Below, piece after piece: positions 10,101 through 17,518 of a stretch of DNA of 64,000 nucleotides. A program made the translations under genes and the position numbers. Source of the DNA: Crocinitomicaceae bacterium (GTDB lineage Bacteria > Bacteroidota > Bacteroidia > Flavobacteriales_D > Sanyastnellaceae); contig PBMY01000025.1 in the NCBI GenBank assembly GCA_002722795.1, forward strand, positions 1 through 64,000. Reading direction: 5' to 3'. Each line of letters opens with the position of its first letter. The stretch's first letter is position 1. A model generated the notes under the pieces. The model ran no database searches. It was given only the letters and a program-made list of their open reading frames with translations, and was not told where the DNA came from.

Positions 10101-10954
10101 GACCCTGCACAAATTGGTGTAGTGTATTCTGTATTAAAAATTGGAATAGTACTTACTAGAACCTGATGAGGCTGAAGGTTGGTACTATTACACTGATTTT
10201 CGTCTACAACAGTTAATGTTACAATGTACTCTCCAGGTTCTGAATAAGAATGGCTAACAATCAAACCATCATCAACAGCAGTTGTTTCAACCTGACCATC
10301 TCCCCAGTTCCAAACCAATGAGTCAAGTTCAAATCCTCCGGTTCCCATTGCTGACTCAGCAGAAAAAGTAATAAAGTCATCTGGACATAGGCCAATACTA
10401 ATTGATCCTTCTTGATTATTCGGGAATGGTTCCGGTGAAACCAACTCAAGCCCAGAAACCGGGTAAGAACAAGGAGTTACACAAGAAACTTCTGCTGCCC
10501 AACCTATATCCCCGCCTGTTGCTCCATTATTACAAACAAATTGGAATGTCACACAACCCGTAGGGTTATCAATAGAAGCAGTAATACTTACCCCCACAAA
10601 GCTATTTCCAGTACCAATTCCCACAAGATTGGCTCCAGTATTATCTCCGTCGTAAGCGTATAATGCGTCATTATTATTTGGATTTGCATTTGTCTGTAAG
10701 TCAAATCCAAGAAAGTTTACTTGAACTGCATCCCCTGGATTACTCGGACATAGAGTAATGGTATTGTTAGTGCATGAATATGGATCTTGAGCGTCAACGG
10801 AACCAGAATTATCATCAGTGAAAATTGTGGATACATTGCAGTCTACGACAAAATTGTCGCCTGACCCTATAGTAATAATTGTTGTTTCTTGAGCAACTAA
10901 ATTTTGTGAAGCTGCAAAAAACAGACTTAGAATACTGTACTTAATTAATTTCAT
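7109..10954 (-). CDS. secreted CUB/P-domain/PKD protein with T9SS type B (CHU_C) C-terminus
   Basis: A 1281-residue surface or secreted protein. Signal peptide 1-21 (ends LVAQ). Visible modules in order: a CUB-like domain (about 25-160); a PKD domain (about 190-270, WNWGDGQ then VSHSYSEPGEY); a proprotein-convertase P domain (about 325-480, with SFIGDLSFWI and GIWTFNVIDQWAADNGTL); a second CUB-like domain (about 580-700); several Ig/PKD-like repeats including SVWSFGDEQ followed by THIYDSPGFYDVGL; and a C-terminal CHU_C domain (about 1195-1281, FIPTSFTPNNDGTNDAF). CHU_C is the type B signal for export through the type IX system. No catalytic domain is visible, so an adhesin or matrix role is inferred. 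Many cysteines fit an extracellular location. Confidence 0.9.
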   Translation of the reverse strand: MKLIKYSILSLFFAASQNLVAQETTIITIGSGDNFVVDCNVSTIFTDDNSGSVDAQDPYSCTNNTITLCPSNPGDAVQVNFLGFDLQTNANPNNNDALYAYDGDNTGANLVGIGTGNSFVGVSITASIDNPTGCVTFQFVCNNGATGGDIGWAAEVSCVTPCSYPVSGLELVSPEPFPNNQEGSISIGLCPDDFITFSAESAMGTGGFELDSLVWNWGDGQVETTAVDDGLIVSHSYSEPGEYIVTLTVVDENQCNSTNLQPHQVLVSTIPIFNTEYTTPICAGSPGYVNGNPVQGITWTALPPLAVSEEADLPDATGVAFTSELFIDFFEQDQVLEDCADLELITANIEHSFIGDLSFWITCPDGTEVLLMDNGASGGPDPTGCTPNDLGGNDLGIVDVEGWDYSWSTDGVWVLDDADNPDVDFATNPLPSGVYASCEDICNFVGCPLNGIWTFNVIDQWAADNGTLFGWQIDFNPEIVPGVTTFTPVVGMDADSSYWMLNPMDEGVVSISDDANYVDLNFPNPGDFSFTYEVTNNFGCTWDTTVNITVIEGPQNSITAGSDLVFCQDPIQLQGDFNGTDPSPCAASGGSFEYCYVDNDNTIFSYCPDVIGDGTMMTISFDAGAMEVGWDLCTIFDGPNGTGAVLGTLDAVFAGQSFTATNPDGCISMQFTSDGWTSCNNTWFPLESVSWCVSCGGNDMCGFDWVWEPADFLDDPNTAQPMVTDFSGSPTEYVLFVSPVGFDNCAATDTMLVMPGFDYSITDQQPSCLATDGIVLVEINELVSDGPFTIELFQGANLIESVQFDGSDYVNQNLGPGDYTVNVFDDGGCLYTYDFNMGDPVPMEIETGSDAVICQSASVTLEAWSDQDLTNSWTYNWVNALTGDTVTTVDGNFVASPLSSTVYTVFALDTNGCQSDDETINVNVLGELIADLDGTDFICSGEDAQLDASGSFGGSGSGYTYTWLWEGNPIGNESGEQIENIPISSGEYCVIVNDDCETPPAQACFEVTIESPIDVQFEADTTQACGTGAFAFTNLIDPSLITTSVWSFGDEQYAAELNTTHIYDSPGFYDVGLTVTSLAGGCEYEGVKEAYINIYPLPDVGFYANPQPTRVPNTTITFDGVQSENVISWLWTFNTYNPLGFDIVEDPVFTFPYDDGGFYPVTLEVEDVFGCTNSVTREIEIRDLFNLFIPTSFTPNNDGTNDAFFVYGTDIDPSKFEFEIYDRWGELVFETNDINTPWIGQVGNDGEHYVPNGTYMYRVEVHSISEEAIRKEVFGHVMVIR

Positions 10955-10976
10955 TTGTGGGAGAAATTCAATAGTG

Positions 10977-10983
10977 CAAGATA
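10977..10983 (-). promoter_or_regulatory. possible -7 box for the 1281-residue surface protein gene
   Basis: On the minus strand the sequence reads TATCTTG, a TAnnTTTG-like box one T short. It lies 22 bases before the ATG at 10954, in the 97-base gap between the two surface-protein genes. Weak match; listed because the gene probably needs its own promoter. Confidence 0.3.
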
Positions 10984-11028
10984 AGAACTGAAACTTATTA
11001 ATGGACTTGCAAAAAATTAAATGGTTGG

Positions 11029-11043
11029 ACTCTTATCAAGAGT
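11029..11043. repeat. short inverted repeat after the PKD/CHU_C membrane protein gene
   Basis: ACTCTT and AAGAGT form a 6-bp stem with a 3-base loop, 9 bases past the stop of the minus-strand gene ending at 11052. No uridine run follows directly on the minus strand, so intrinsic termination is only possible, not shown. Confidence 0.3.
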
Positions 11044-11051
11044 GATTATGA

Positions 11052-12341
11052 TTATCGCTCTACAACTACCTTATCTGAATAAACTCTTTGGTTTCCATCA
11101 AACCCAGTACACAATACAGTCCAATAAAATACTGACGAATTTTTAGCCAATTCTCCATTTGCCAATTCTCCATTCCAAGGTTTATCAAATTCAGAAGATG
11201 AGAATACCTCTTCTCCATCCTTGTTTGCAATAACAAGCTCCCACTTTTCTGACATTCCACTTAAATCAAATGGCATGAATGAGTCATACCTTCCATCACC
11301 ATCAGGGCTAAATCTTGCGGGAGCATTTATCTGATTCCTGTTGCCTACTATGACAATATTAGAAGTGTGATCTTGACAGCCATATTGATTGCTAGCGATA
11401 AGATTGACTTGATAGGTACCTGGATTTTCTAGTCTCGGAGATTCTGAGCTTAAAATATTGCCATCTACAATCCAAGTTGCATCATTTGTATCTAGGGTTT
11501 GATCAATTAACTCAACAGGAACATTATTTCCAATTATTATTCTTGGGAATGACCAAGACATTTTAGCAATTGGTTGAGGATTTATTGTGATTAGATTCTC
11601 AATAGTTCGAGTCTGAATACTACCCTTTCCTGTCGTTCTTAAAGACAGTGTAACATCATATACACCTGGCATTTCATAAGTATGAATTGGATTCGGATCA
11701 GATGAAAAACTTCCATCACCAAAGTTCCACAAATAGCTTTTACTAATATCTGATCCTTCTACTTCAAAAGAAACCTGAGCGCCAACACAAGATGTTTGAG
11801 TAGAAGCGGTAATTGAAACCTCGTCAATTTCTTTTGAAATTTCATTTAAGGAGTCTAAATCTTTCTCTTTATCGCTTTTTATGTCCTTTTTTTCAGCAGA
11901 ATTTGATGACTTAGAATTCTTACTTGTATTGCTTGACTTTTTTCTAGGTTTTGAATCAGGTAAGTCAGTTTTAGTTGTTAAGTCCTTAACTTCATCTTCG
12001 TAAATATCTTCTTCCTCTTCAAATGAAGTAGTAATATCAGTTGCATCACTTTCATCTGCATTATTTACTTCAGACACTTCTTCCAAAAGTAAATCTTCAA
12101 GAATATCCTCGTCTACTTCAATAAATTGTTGAGCAATCCACATCGATGCAGCTCCAATTACAACTGCAGCACCAATATATAACTGAGTCGCAATTTTAGA
12201 TCCAGCAGCATCTACCCCCATCGACCCAATAGCGGCGGCAGCAGCGATTCTATCCCTCATCTTATTCCAATTAGGAGTAGCTTCAGGTTCATGCCCTTCT
12301 AGGGTATCTCTTATTTTATCGTCAAACTTAGAATCAGACAT
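11052..12341 (-). CDS. single-pass membrane protein with PKD and CHU_C-like domains, putative anti-sigma partner
   Basis: A 429-residue protein with an unusual order of parts. Residues 1-50 are a polar, probably cytoplasmic segment (FDDKIRDTLEGHEPEATPNW) like the short N-terminal segments often encoded next to Bacteroidota ECF sigma factors. One membrane helix follows (about 51-73), with no cleavage site. Next come an acidic stretch (about 75-122), a Lys/Ser-rich linker (about 131-165), a PKD domain (about 180-255, WNFGDGSF then IHTYEMPGVYDVTL) and a gliding-motility/CHU_C-like domain (about 335-429, ARFSPDGDGRYDSF). Topology would be N-in, C-periplasmic. The gene overlaps the sigma factor gene by 8 bases. 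An anti-sigma or signal-input role is inference. Confidence 0.7.
   Translation of the reverse strand: MSDSKFDDKIRDTLEGHEPEATPNWNKMRDRIAAAAAIGSMGVDAAGSKIATQLYIGAAVVIGAASMWIAQQFIEVDEDILEDLLLEEVSEVNNADESDATDITTSFEEEEDIYEDEVKDLTTKTDLPDSKPRKKSSNTSKNSKSSNSAEKKDIKSDKEKDLDSLNEISKEIDEVSITASTQTSCVGAQVSFEVEGSDISKSYLWNFGDGSFSSDPNPIHTYEMPGVYDVTLSLRTTGKGSIQTRTIENLITINPQPIAKMSWSFPRIIIGNNVPVELIDQTLDTNDATWIVDGNILSSESPRLENPGTYQVNLIASNQYGCQDHTSNIVIVGNRNQINAPARFSPDGDGRYDSFMPFDLSGMSEKWELVIANKDGEEVFSSSEFDKPWNGELANGELAKNSSVFYWTVLCTGFDGNQRVYSDKVVVER
11146..11175. repeat. 15-bp direct tandem duplication inside a coding region
   Basis: Two adjacent copies of GCCAATTCTCCATTY (11146-11160 and 11161-11175) encode the repeated pentapeptide NGELA-NGELA in the CHU_C-like domain of the membrane protein. 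The copies differ only at the last base, suggesting a recent in-frame duplication. Confidence 0.7.
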
Positions 12342-12900
12342 TGTCTGTTTTTTTCTTTGTTAAAATTTTTCGAAGGTTTCTTCTAGCCTTGGCCAAATTC
12401 GACTTCGAGGTCCCAACATTAACCCCAAGTTTACTTGCTATTTCTTGATGAGTCATGTTGTCGAAAACATATAGATTGAATACAGCTCTATACATAGGAG
12501 TGAGTTTAGCCATAGCTTCTTGGACATCACTAACTGTAAAAGTGTAATCATCGTCAGTAATTTCGAATTCTTCACCTTCATCTACCACGTCCTCAAAAGA
12601 TTTTTCATCTCCTAGAACTAAACCAGTCGCTTTACGGCGTCTGATGGCATCAATAGAGGTATTCACCATTATCCGACGCATCCATCCTTCAAAAGAACCT
12701 TTGGAAGTGTATCCTTCAATGTTGGTAAACACCTTAAGAAACGCATCCTGTACAACATCTTGTACAGCGTCCTTATCCGAAACATATCTCATGCAAACCC
12801 CAAACATCACACGGTAGTACCGTTCGAAGATCCAACGCTGGGACTTTGATTCCCCTTGTCGGCATCCATCGATGTGGGCAAGCAGTTCTTTGTTTTGCAT
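12334..12900 (-). CDS. ECF-type RNA polymerase sigma factor
   Basis: A 188-residue sigma-70 family protein with only regions 2 and 4. Region 2 spans about 22-92 (FERYYRVMFGVCMRYVSDKDAVQDVVQDAF, then FEGWMRRIMVNTSIDAIRRRK). Region 4 spans about 130-180 (LTPMYRAVFNLYVFDNMTHQEIASKLGV and GTSKSNLAKARRNLRKIL), a helix-turn-helix for the -35 element. The ATG at 12900 (MQNKELLAH) is preferred over an upstream TTG at 12930, because the family starts about here. The stop overlaps the next gene by 8 bases, so the downstream membrane protein is probably its dedicated partner. It is divergent from mnmA across 112 bases. Confidence 0.93.
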   Translation of the reverse strand: MQNKELLAHIDGCRQGESKSQRWIFERYYRVMFGVCMRYVSDKDAVQDVVQDAFLKVFTNIEGYTSKGSFEGWMRRIMVNTSIDAIRRRKATGLVLGDEKSFEDVVDEGEEFEITDDDYTFTVSDVQEAMAKLTPMYRAVFNLYVFDNMTHQEIASKLGVNVGTSKSNLAKARRNLRKILTKKKTDNV

Positions 12901-13001
12901 ATTGGTCGCCGGTTGAATGACGCAAACCAATTAACATGGTTGCCTCATTTTTATTAAGACCGGTATTGCAATTTCGTGTATATCCTCTACCAACCCAAAC
13001 G

Positions 13002-13009
13002 TACATTTG
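13002..13009 (+). promoter_or_regulatory. consensus -7 box 3 bases before the mnmA start
   Basis: TACATTTG is a perfect TAnnTTTG. The ATG at 13013 follows after CAT, so transcription should start at or within a base or two of the start codon, giving a leaderless message. It also argues against the in-frame TTG at 13007, which lies inside the box. Confidence 0.65.
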
Positions 13010-13012
13010 CAT

Positions 13013-14164
13013 ATGCGAATAGTTGTAGGTTTATCGGGAGGAGTTGATTCTAGTGTAACAGCACTCAAGCTAGTTGAACAAGGCCATGAAGTAATCGGCA
13101 TATTTATGCGTAATTGGCATGATAAGAGTGTAACCATAAGTGACGAATGCCCATGGATAGATGATTCTAATGATGCTATGCTTGTAGCAGATCAACTTGA
13201 AATTCCCTTCCAAGTAATTGACCTAAGTGTCGAATACAGAGAGAGAATTATAGACTATATGTTTGCAGAATATGAAGCTGGAAGAACTCCAAATCCAGAT
13301 GTGCTTTGTAATCGTGAAATCAAGTTTGATCTCTTTTTAAAAGCTGCTCAAAAACTAGGTGCTGACGCAGTTGCTACAGGACATTATTGCAGGAAGGATA
13401 AAGTAAATGGCGAGTATAGATTATTAGCCGGTTCGGATTCCAACAAAGATCAAAGTTACTTTCTTTGTCAACTAACTCAAGAGCAACTTAGTTATTCGCT
13501 ATTTCCGATTGGTGAATTGGAAAAACCTGATTTAAGGATTATAGCAAAAGACGCGAGATTACCTACAGCCCAAAAAAAAGACAGTCAGGGTCTATGCTTT
13601 ATTGGAAAAGTTAGATTACCAGAATTCCTACAGCAACAATTAAAGGTAAAAGTTGGGTTAATTGTAGAAATACCAAGTGACCACCAGATATACTCAAAAC
13701 CTAGAATTTCAAATTCAGAAAGAGCGGCTAGCTTTTCATACTCCCCTGATATGGGTAAAGAAGTTGGAGAGCATCAAGGTGCTCACTTTTACACAATAGG
13801 TCAAAGAAAAGGATTGGATGTTGGGGGTAAACCTGAACCGCTATTTGTAATCGGAACCTGCGTGGACACAAACACTATATATGTTGGGTGTGGTGAGAAC
13901 CACCCAGGGCTTCATAGAGATGCCATTCTGATTAAACCTGATGAAATACACTGGGTTCAACCCTCACGCATTCTTAATTTTGGGGAATCAGAAGAGTATT
14001 CATTAAGATTTAGATACAGACAATCACTCCAAAAAGGTCGTATTGAAATGACACAAGAAGGCTTGTATTTACTTTTTGAGAAACCTCAAAAGGGCATTGC
14101 CTCAGGGCAATTCGCTACTTGGTACGACGGAGATGCACTTGTGGGTTCAGGGCCTATAGCTTAG
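13013..14164 (+). CDS. mnmA: tRNA-specific 2-thiouridylase
   Basis: MnmA adds sulfur to uridine 34 of tRNA-Lys, -Glu and -Gln by adenylation and sulfur transfer. The 383 residues fit the family. The PP-loop [10 protein letters not shown] lies at 6-15. The catalytic cysteines are in VLCNREIKF (about 100) and QGLCFIGK (about 200). The C-terminal barrel contains [11 protein letters not shown] and SGQFA. The start at 13013 is chosen because the -7 box ends 3 bases upstream and [10 protein letters not shown] is the family N-terminus. Its stop overlaps the convergent glycosyltransferase by 4 bases. Confidence 0.96.
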   Translation: MRIVVGLSGGVDSSVTALKLVEQGHEVIGIFMRNWHDKSVTISDECPWIDDSNDAMLVADQLEIPFQVIDLSVEYRERIIDYMFAEYEAGRTPNPDVLCNREIKFDLFLKAAQKLGADAVATGHYCRKDKVNGEYRLLAGSDSNKDQSYFLCQLTQEQLSYSLFPIGELEKPDLRIIAKDARLPTAQKKDSQGLCFIGKVRLPEFLQQQLKVKVGLIVEIPSDHQIYSKPRISNSERAASFSYSPDMGKEVGEHQGAHFYTIGQRKGLDVGGKPEPLFVIGTCVDTNTIYVGCGENHPGLHRDAILIKPDEIHWVQPSRILNFGESEEYSLRFRYRQSLQKGRIEMTQEGLYLLFEKPQKGIASGQFATWYDGDALVGSGPIA

Positions 14165-15105
14165 ATAGTTTTAGAAACTCCGTAGTCTTTTCTAGAGGGG
14201 TCAGTACGAGAAACCATCTCAGCAATAAAACCTGAAAGGAATAGTTGAGAGCCTAAAATCATTCCGGTTAACGCTATATAAAAACCTGAAATTTCAGTAA
14301 TGTTTTTGGCCTCAATACCCTGATTCAAAGCATATAACTTATACCCACCTATGTAGCAGAATATTGCAGCACTTACTATAAAAGTTAGAGTGCCTAATAG
14401 ACCAAACAAGTGCATTGGCTTCCTTCCAAACCTTTGAACAAAAACAATTGTCATAAGATCTAACATTCCATTGGTAAATCGTTCAACTCCAAACTTAGTA
14501 ACACCGTATTTTCTTGCTTGGTGCTGAACAACGTGTTCGCCAATCTTATCGAAACCAGCTGCTTTAGCTATAAGCGGCATATATCGGTGCATTTCACCTT
14601 GAACCTCAATAGCTTTAATAACTTCGTTGCGATAACATTTTAAACCACAGTTAAAATCGTGCAACTTAATCCCGCTCATTCTTCTAGTCATCCAGTTATA
14701 GAGCTTAGTTGGGATAGTTTTTGTAATTGGATCATGCCTCTTCTTCTTCCACCCACTCACCAAATCTAGCCCCTCATCTAGTAGCATTTTCTCCATTGGC
14801 AGAATCTCATCTGGACTATCCTGTAAGTCAGCATCCATTGTGAATACCACTTTACCTGAAGCTAATTCGAAGCCCTTCTGAAGGCCTGCACTCTTGCCGT
14901 AGTTGTGTGAGAGCTTAATGGCTTTGAGTTTAGCCATATATTGAGAAGATAAATTTTCCAAAACAGACCAAGAATTATCCCTAGAACCATCGTCGATAAA
15001 AACGACCTCATATTCGCGGCCTGCAAGCACTCTATCAATCCACGCCATCAACTCTGGCAAACTCTCTTCCTCATTGAATAGAGGCACTACTATGCTAAGG
15101 TCCAT
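14161..15105 (-). CDS. GT2 glycosyltransferase, polyprenyl-phosphate sugar synthase type (DPM1/GtrB-like)
   Basis: A 314-residue protein. Residues 1-220 are a GT-A domain: [17 protein letters not shown] at the start, [11 protein letters not shown] (about 35-45), [11 protein letters not shown] (about 92-102) with the metal-binding DXD-type residues, and a GGHxG-equivalent region. Two C-terminal membrane helices (about 227-252 and 270-295) are as in GtrB, ArnC and bacterial DPM1-like enzymes. These load a sugar onto undecaprenyl phosphate at the cytoplasmic face, the donor type used by GT-C enzymes such as the one at 1.3-2.8 kb. The sugar cannot be inferred. It is divergent from the SRP RNA gene and has its own plausible -33/-7 promoter. 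Confidence 0.88.
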   Translation of the reverse strand: MDLSIVVPLFNEEESLPELMAWIDRVLAGREYEVVFIDDGSRDNSWSVLENLSSQYMAKLKAIKLSHNYGKSAGLQKGFELASGKVVFTMDADLQDSPDEILPMEKMLLDEGLDLVSGWKKKRHDPITKTIPTKLYNWMTRRMSGIKLHDFNCGLKCYRNEVIKAIEVQGEMHRYMPLIAKAAGFDKIGEHVVQHQARKYGVTKFGVERFTNGMLDLMTIVFVQRFGRKPMHLFGLLGTLTFIVSAAIFCYIGGYKLYALNQGIEAKNITEISGFYIALTGMILGSQLFLSGFIAEMVSRTDPSRKDYGVSKTI

Positions 15106-15132
15106 TTACTTGGGATTACTAGAATAAAGCTC

Positions 15133-15163
15133 TAAATATAGTCCTGATAAATGTTTGATACAA
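15133..15163 (-). promoter_or_regulatory. promoter for the GT2 gene (-33 TTG, -7 TATATTTA)
   Basis: On the minus strand TTG (15163-15161) is followed after 20 bases by TATATTTA (15140-15133), close to TTG-N19to23-TAnnTTTG. It predicts a leader of about 24 bases before the ATG at 15105. It is back to back with the SRP RNA promoter. Confidence 0.5.
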
Positions 15164-15165
15164 CC

Positions 15166-15173
15166 TATATTTG
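15166..15173 (+). promoter_or_regulatory. -7 box of the SRP RNA gene
   Basis: TATATTTG matches TAnnTTTG exactly and ends 5 bases before the first paired base of the SRP RNA (15179), as expected for a start site near 15177. Confidence 0.65.
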
Positions 15174-15176
15174 CTG

Positions 15177-15276
15177 TTGGGGCAAGTCTCTTACGACCAG
15201 CTCCCTCTGAATCCCCCAGGGTCGGAAGACAGCAAGGGTAAGAGGTTGAGCGGTGCGATAAGAATCGCTTGCCCCT
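15177..15276 (+). ncRNA. ffs: signal recognition particle RNA, small bacterial (4.5S-like) type
   Basis: The transcript closes with GGGGCAAG at 15179-15186 pairing with CTTGCCCC at 15268-15275. The apex holds the conserved Ffh-binding core: CAGGGUC, the tetraloop GGAA, then GACAGCA (about 15217-15234), as in the universal CAGG/GGAA/AGCA helix 8. Length is about 97-100 nt with no Alu domain, the E. coli-like form. A T-rich run (TTTCTTTT) directly follows the closing stem, so stem plus tail can act as the terminator. The RNA scaffolds Ffh and FtsY for co-translational targeting. Predicted proteins overlapping it are spurious. Confidence 0.9.
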
Positions 15277-15304
15277 TTCTTTTAAGACTATACAAGCGAA
15301 TTGG

Positions 15305-16804
15305 ATGAGATCGATTAAGAAGGTTTTGATAGCCAACAGAGGAGAAATTGCACTACGCATAATCCGAACTTGCAGAGAAATGGGAATTGCAACTGTTGCA
15401 ATTCATTCAGAAGCTGATGTAACTGCCCCCTTTGTTTTGGCGGCTGACGAAATTGTATGTGTAGGCCCTGCACCATCTTCCGAATCATACTTAGTAATTG
15501 AAAAGGTAATTGGTGCGGCAAAGAAAACTGGAGCTGATGCTATTCACCCTGGATATGGATTCCTGTCTGAAAACCCTGAATTCTCTGAAGCTGTAGAGAG
15601 TGCCGGCATTGCTTTTATAGGGCCCAAACCACACGCAATACGTATAATGGGCGACAAACTCAGTGCTAAAGAAGCTGTCTCTGTTAGAAATATTCCAATG
15701 GTTCCTGGAACTGAGGGAGCCATTTCTGATCCTGAAGAAGCTATTAAAGAAGCAGCTAAAATTGGAATGCCTCTTATTATCAAGGCTAGTGCAGGTGGAG
15801 GTGGTAAAGGAATGCGTGCAGTTCACGATGCTGCACTTGTAGAAGATGAACTGGCTAGAGCTATTTCTGAGGCTGAAAGATCGTTTGGAAATGGTGCTGT
15901 ATTTATGGAGCGATTAGTTTTAAAACCAAGACACATTGAGGTGCAGGTTTTAGCTGACACACATGGAAACGTTGTCCACCTTTTCGAGAGAGAGTGCAGC
16001 ATTCAAAGAAGACACCAAAAAGTAGTTGAAGAAGCCCCTTCAGCACTTTTAGATGATAAGCTAAGAGATGAAATGGGTAAATGCGCTATCGAGGTTGCAA
16101 AGTCATGCGACTACGTTGGTGCTGGAACTGTTGAGTTCTTAGTTGATGAGTCACGTAATTTCTACTTTTTAGAGATGAATACTAGACTTCAAGTAGAGCA
16201 CCCAGTTACTGAGTGTATCACTGGAGTTGACTTAGTTAGAGAACAAATTAGAATAGCTGAGGGACATCCTATCTCATTCAGTCAAGAAGATCTTAAAATC
16301 ACTGGGCATTCTGTAGAACTTAGAGTTTACGCAGAGAACACTGGAGCAGGATTCCTACCAGACACCGGAGTTTTGAAAAGATACTCCCCTCCTGTTGGTC
16401 CTGGCATAAGAGTAGATGATGGCGTTGAAGAAGGTGGTGAAGTTAGCATTCACTACGACCCAATGCTTTCAAAGCTTATCACTCATGGACCCACACGTGA
16501 AGCTGCTATAGACAGAATGATTCAGGCAATTGACAACTATGAAGTTGTTGGTGTGAAAACAACTTTGGATTTTGGTCGATTTGCTTGCGACCATGAAGCA
16601 TTCAGATCAGGCAATTTTGATACTGGGTTTGTAAACGAGCACTTCACACCTGAAAAGCTCATAAGAGATCTTCCAGTTAGCGATGATGTTTTCGCAGAAT
16701 TAGTTACTGAACTTTCTTTAAGAGAACTATCTCAAAAATCTATTAACGTGAGAGTTACAAGCTCATATGAAAGATCACCTTGGCGCAATAGAGCTGAATA
16801 CTAA
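15305..16804 (+). CDS. accC: biotin carboxylase subunit of acetyl-CoA carboxylase
   Basis: AccC carboxylates biotin on the carrier protein using ATP and bicarbonate, the first step of fatty acid synthesis. The 499 residues fit. The N-terminal domain starts KKVLIANRGEIALRI. The ATP-grasp glycine loop is ASAGGGGKGM (about 160-170). The signature EMNTRLQVEHPVTE lies near 285-300, with catalytic Glu and Arg. The ATG at 15305 (MRSIKKVL) is chosen over one at 15269, which lies inside the SRP RNA. A carrier protein (AccB) gene is not adjacent, so this could instead serve a propionyl- or methylcrotonyl-CoA carboxylase. The 3' end overlaps the sirtuin by 30 bases. Confidence 0.92.
   Translation: MRSIKKVLIANRGEIALRIIRTCREMGIATVAIHSEADVTAPFVLAADEIVCVGPAPSSESYLVIEKVIGAAKKTGADAIHPGYGFLSENPEFSEAVESAGIAFIGPKPHAIRIMGDKLSAKEAVSVRNIPMVPGTEGAISDPEEAIKEAAKIGMPLIIKASAGGGGKGMRAVHDAALVEDELARAISEAERSFGNGAVFMERLVLKPRHIEVQVLADTHGNVVHLFERECSIQRRHQKVVEEAPSALLDDKLRDEMGKCAIEVAKSCDYVGAGTVEFLVDESRNFYFLEMNTRLQVEHPVTECITGVDLVREQIRIAEGHPISFSQEDLKITGHSVELRVYAENTGAGFLPDTGVLKRYSPPVGPGIRVDDGVEEGGEVSIHYDPMLSKLITHGPTREAAIDRMIQAIDNYEVVGVKTTLDFGRFACDHEAFRSGNFDTGFVNEHFTPEKLIRDLPVSDDVFAELVTELSLRELSQKSINVRVTSSYERSPWRNRAEY
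15384..15404. repeat. perfect 10-bp inverted repeat with 1-base centre inside accC
   Basis: GAATTGCAAC (15384-15393) and GTTGCAATTC (15395-15404) are exact reverse complements around a single T. It falls in codons about 27-33 of accC. It may be chance codon choice or an intragenic operator; no second copy was noticed. Confidence 0.6.
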
Positions 16805-17467
16805 TTCAAGCCCTTCTACTGCTCCCATAGAGTGGATATTCAGGTTTGCCATTGAAATTTCTGGTGGGTTTGGATCAATCAAATGTATTGGCACATCAGG
16901 TCTTGTATAGTTAATAAGATCCGCTGCTGGATAAACCTGCATAGATGTTCCAACTATGATAACCACATCTGCTTTTCTTACAATCTCTACAGCAGGCTCT
17001 ATCATTGGCACAGCTTCCCCAAACCAAACTATATGAGGTCTTAACTGACTGCCTAACGGACAAAAATCACCCAGGTTAAGTTCTGCACCCTCAATTTCAT
17101 AAACACCACTAGGATCAGCTGTTGACCTTGATTTAACAAGCTCACCATGTAGGTGTAAAACACTAGATGAACCAGCTCTTTCGTGGAGATCGTCTACGTT
17201 TTGCGTAACAATATTGACATCAAAACATTCTTCCATTTTAGCTAAAGTGTAATGACCACCGTTGGGTGTAGCTTCAAGAACATTCAAACGCCTTGCATTG
17301 TAAAAGTCCAAAACAAGTCTTGGATTTGCAGCAAATGCCTCAGGAGTAGCAACCTCTTCTACCCTATGCCCTTCCCATAAACCACCAGCACTACGGAAGG
17401 TTGTGATTCCACTTTCAGCGCTCATTCCTGCACCTGATAAAACGACTAATTTTTTTAACGATTTCAT
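16775..17467 (-). CDS. cobB: SIR2-family NAD-dependent deacylase lacking the zinc cysteines
   Basis: A 230-residue sirtuin. The NAD-binding GAGMSAESGITTFRS (about 12-26), TQNVDDLHERAG (about 93-104) with the catalytic His in HLHGEL, and VGTSMQVYPAADL are intact. YNARR (about 56-60) is the Tyr/Arg pair of class III sirtuins that prefer succinyl- or malonyl-lysine, as in E. coli CobB. The usual four zinc cysteines are missing: the region between HGEL and PHIVWFGE has a single Cys. Such zinc-less forms probably exist in Bacteroidota (recollection). The ATG at 17467 is preferred over the GTG at 17473. The last 30 bases overlap accC tail to tail. Confidence 0.9.
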   Translation of the reverse strand: MKSLKKLVVLSGAGMSAESGITTFRSAGGLWEGHRVEEVATPEAFAANPRLVLDFYNARRLNVLEATPNGGHYTLAKMEECFDVNIVTQNVDDLHERAGSSSVLHLHGELVKSRSTADPSGVYEIEGAELNLGDFCPLGSQLRPHIVWFGEAVPMIEPAVEIVRKADVVIIVGTSMQVYPAADLINYTRPDVPIHLIDPNPPEISMANLNIHSMGAVEGLELVFSSIAPR

Positions 17468-17503
17468 GAGCACTATAAATTTAGTGAACAGATGCTGAGA
17501 ATG

Positions 17504-17511
17504 TATCTTTG
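17504..17511 (+). promoter_or_regulatory. -7 box 7 bases before the exonuclease start
   Basis: TATCTTTG fits TAnnTTTG exactly; the ATG at 17519 follows after 7 bases. The box lies inside an N-terminal extension that would begin at 17492, so the shorter start is preferred. Confidence 0.6.
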
Positions 17512-17518
17512 CAGACGT

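Noticed and set aside
15106-15360. 84-residue minus-strand ORF and a plus-strand extension of accC from 15269
   Set aside because: The first is antisense to the SRP RNA and the second starts inside it; neither shows a protein-like pattern. AccC has a normal start at 15305.
16775-17467. The sirtuin as a decayed gene, because its zinc cysteines are gone
   Set aside because: NAD-binding, catalytic and substrate-specificity motifs are all intact, so loss of zinc is a lineage feature.
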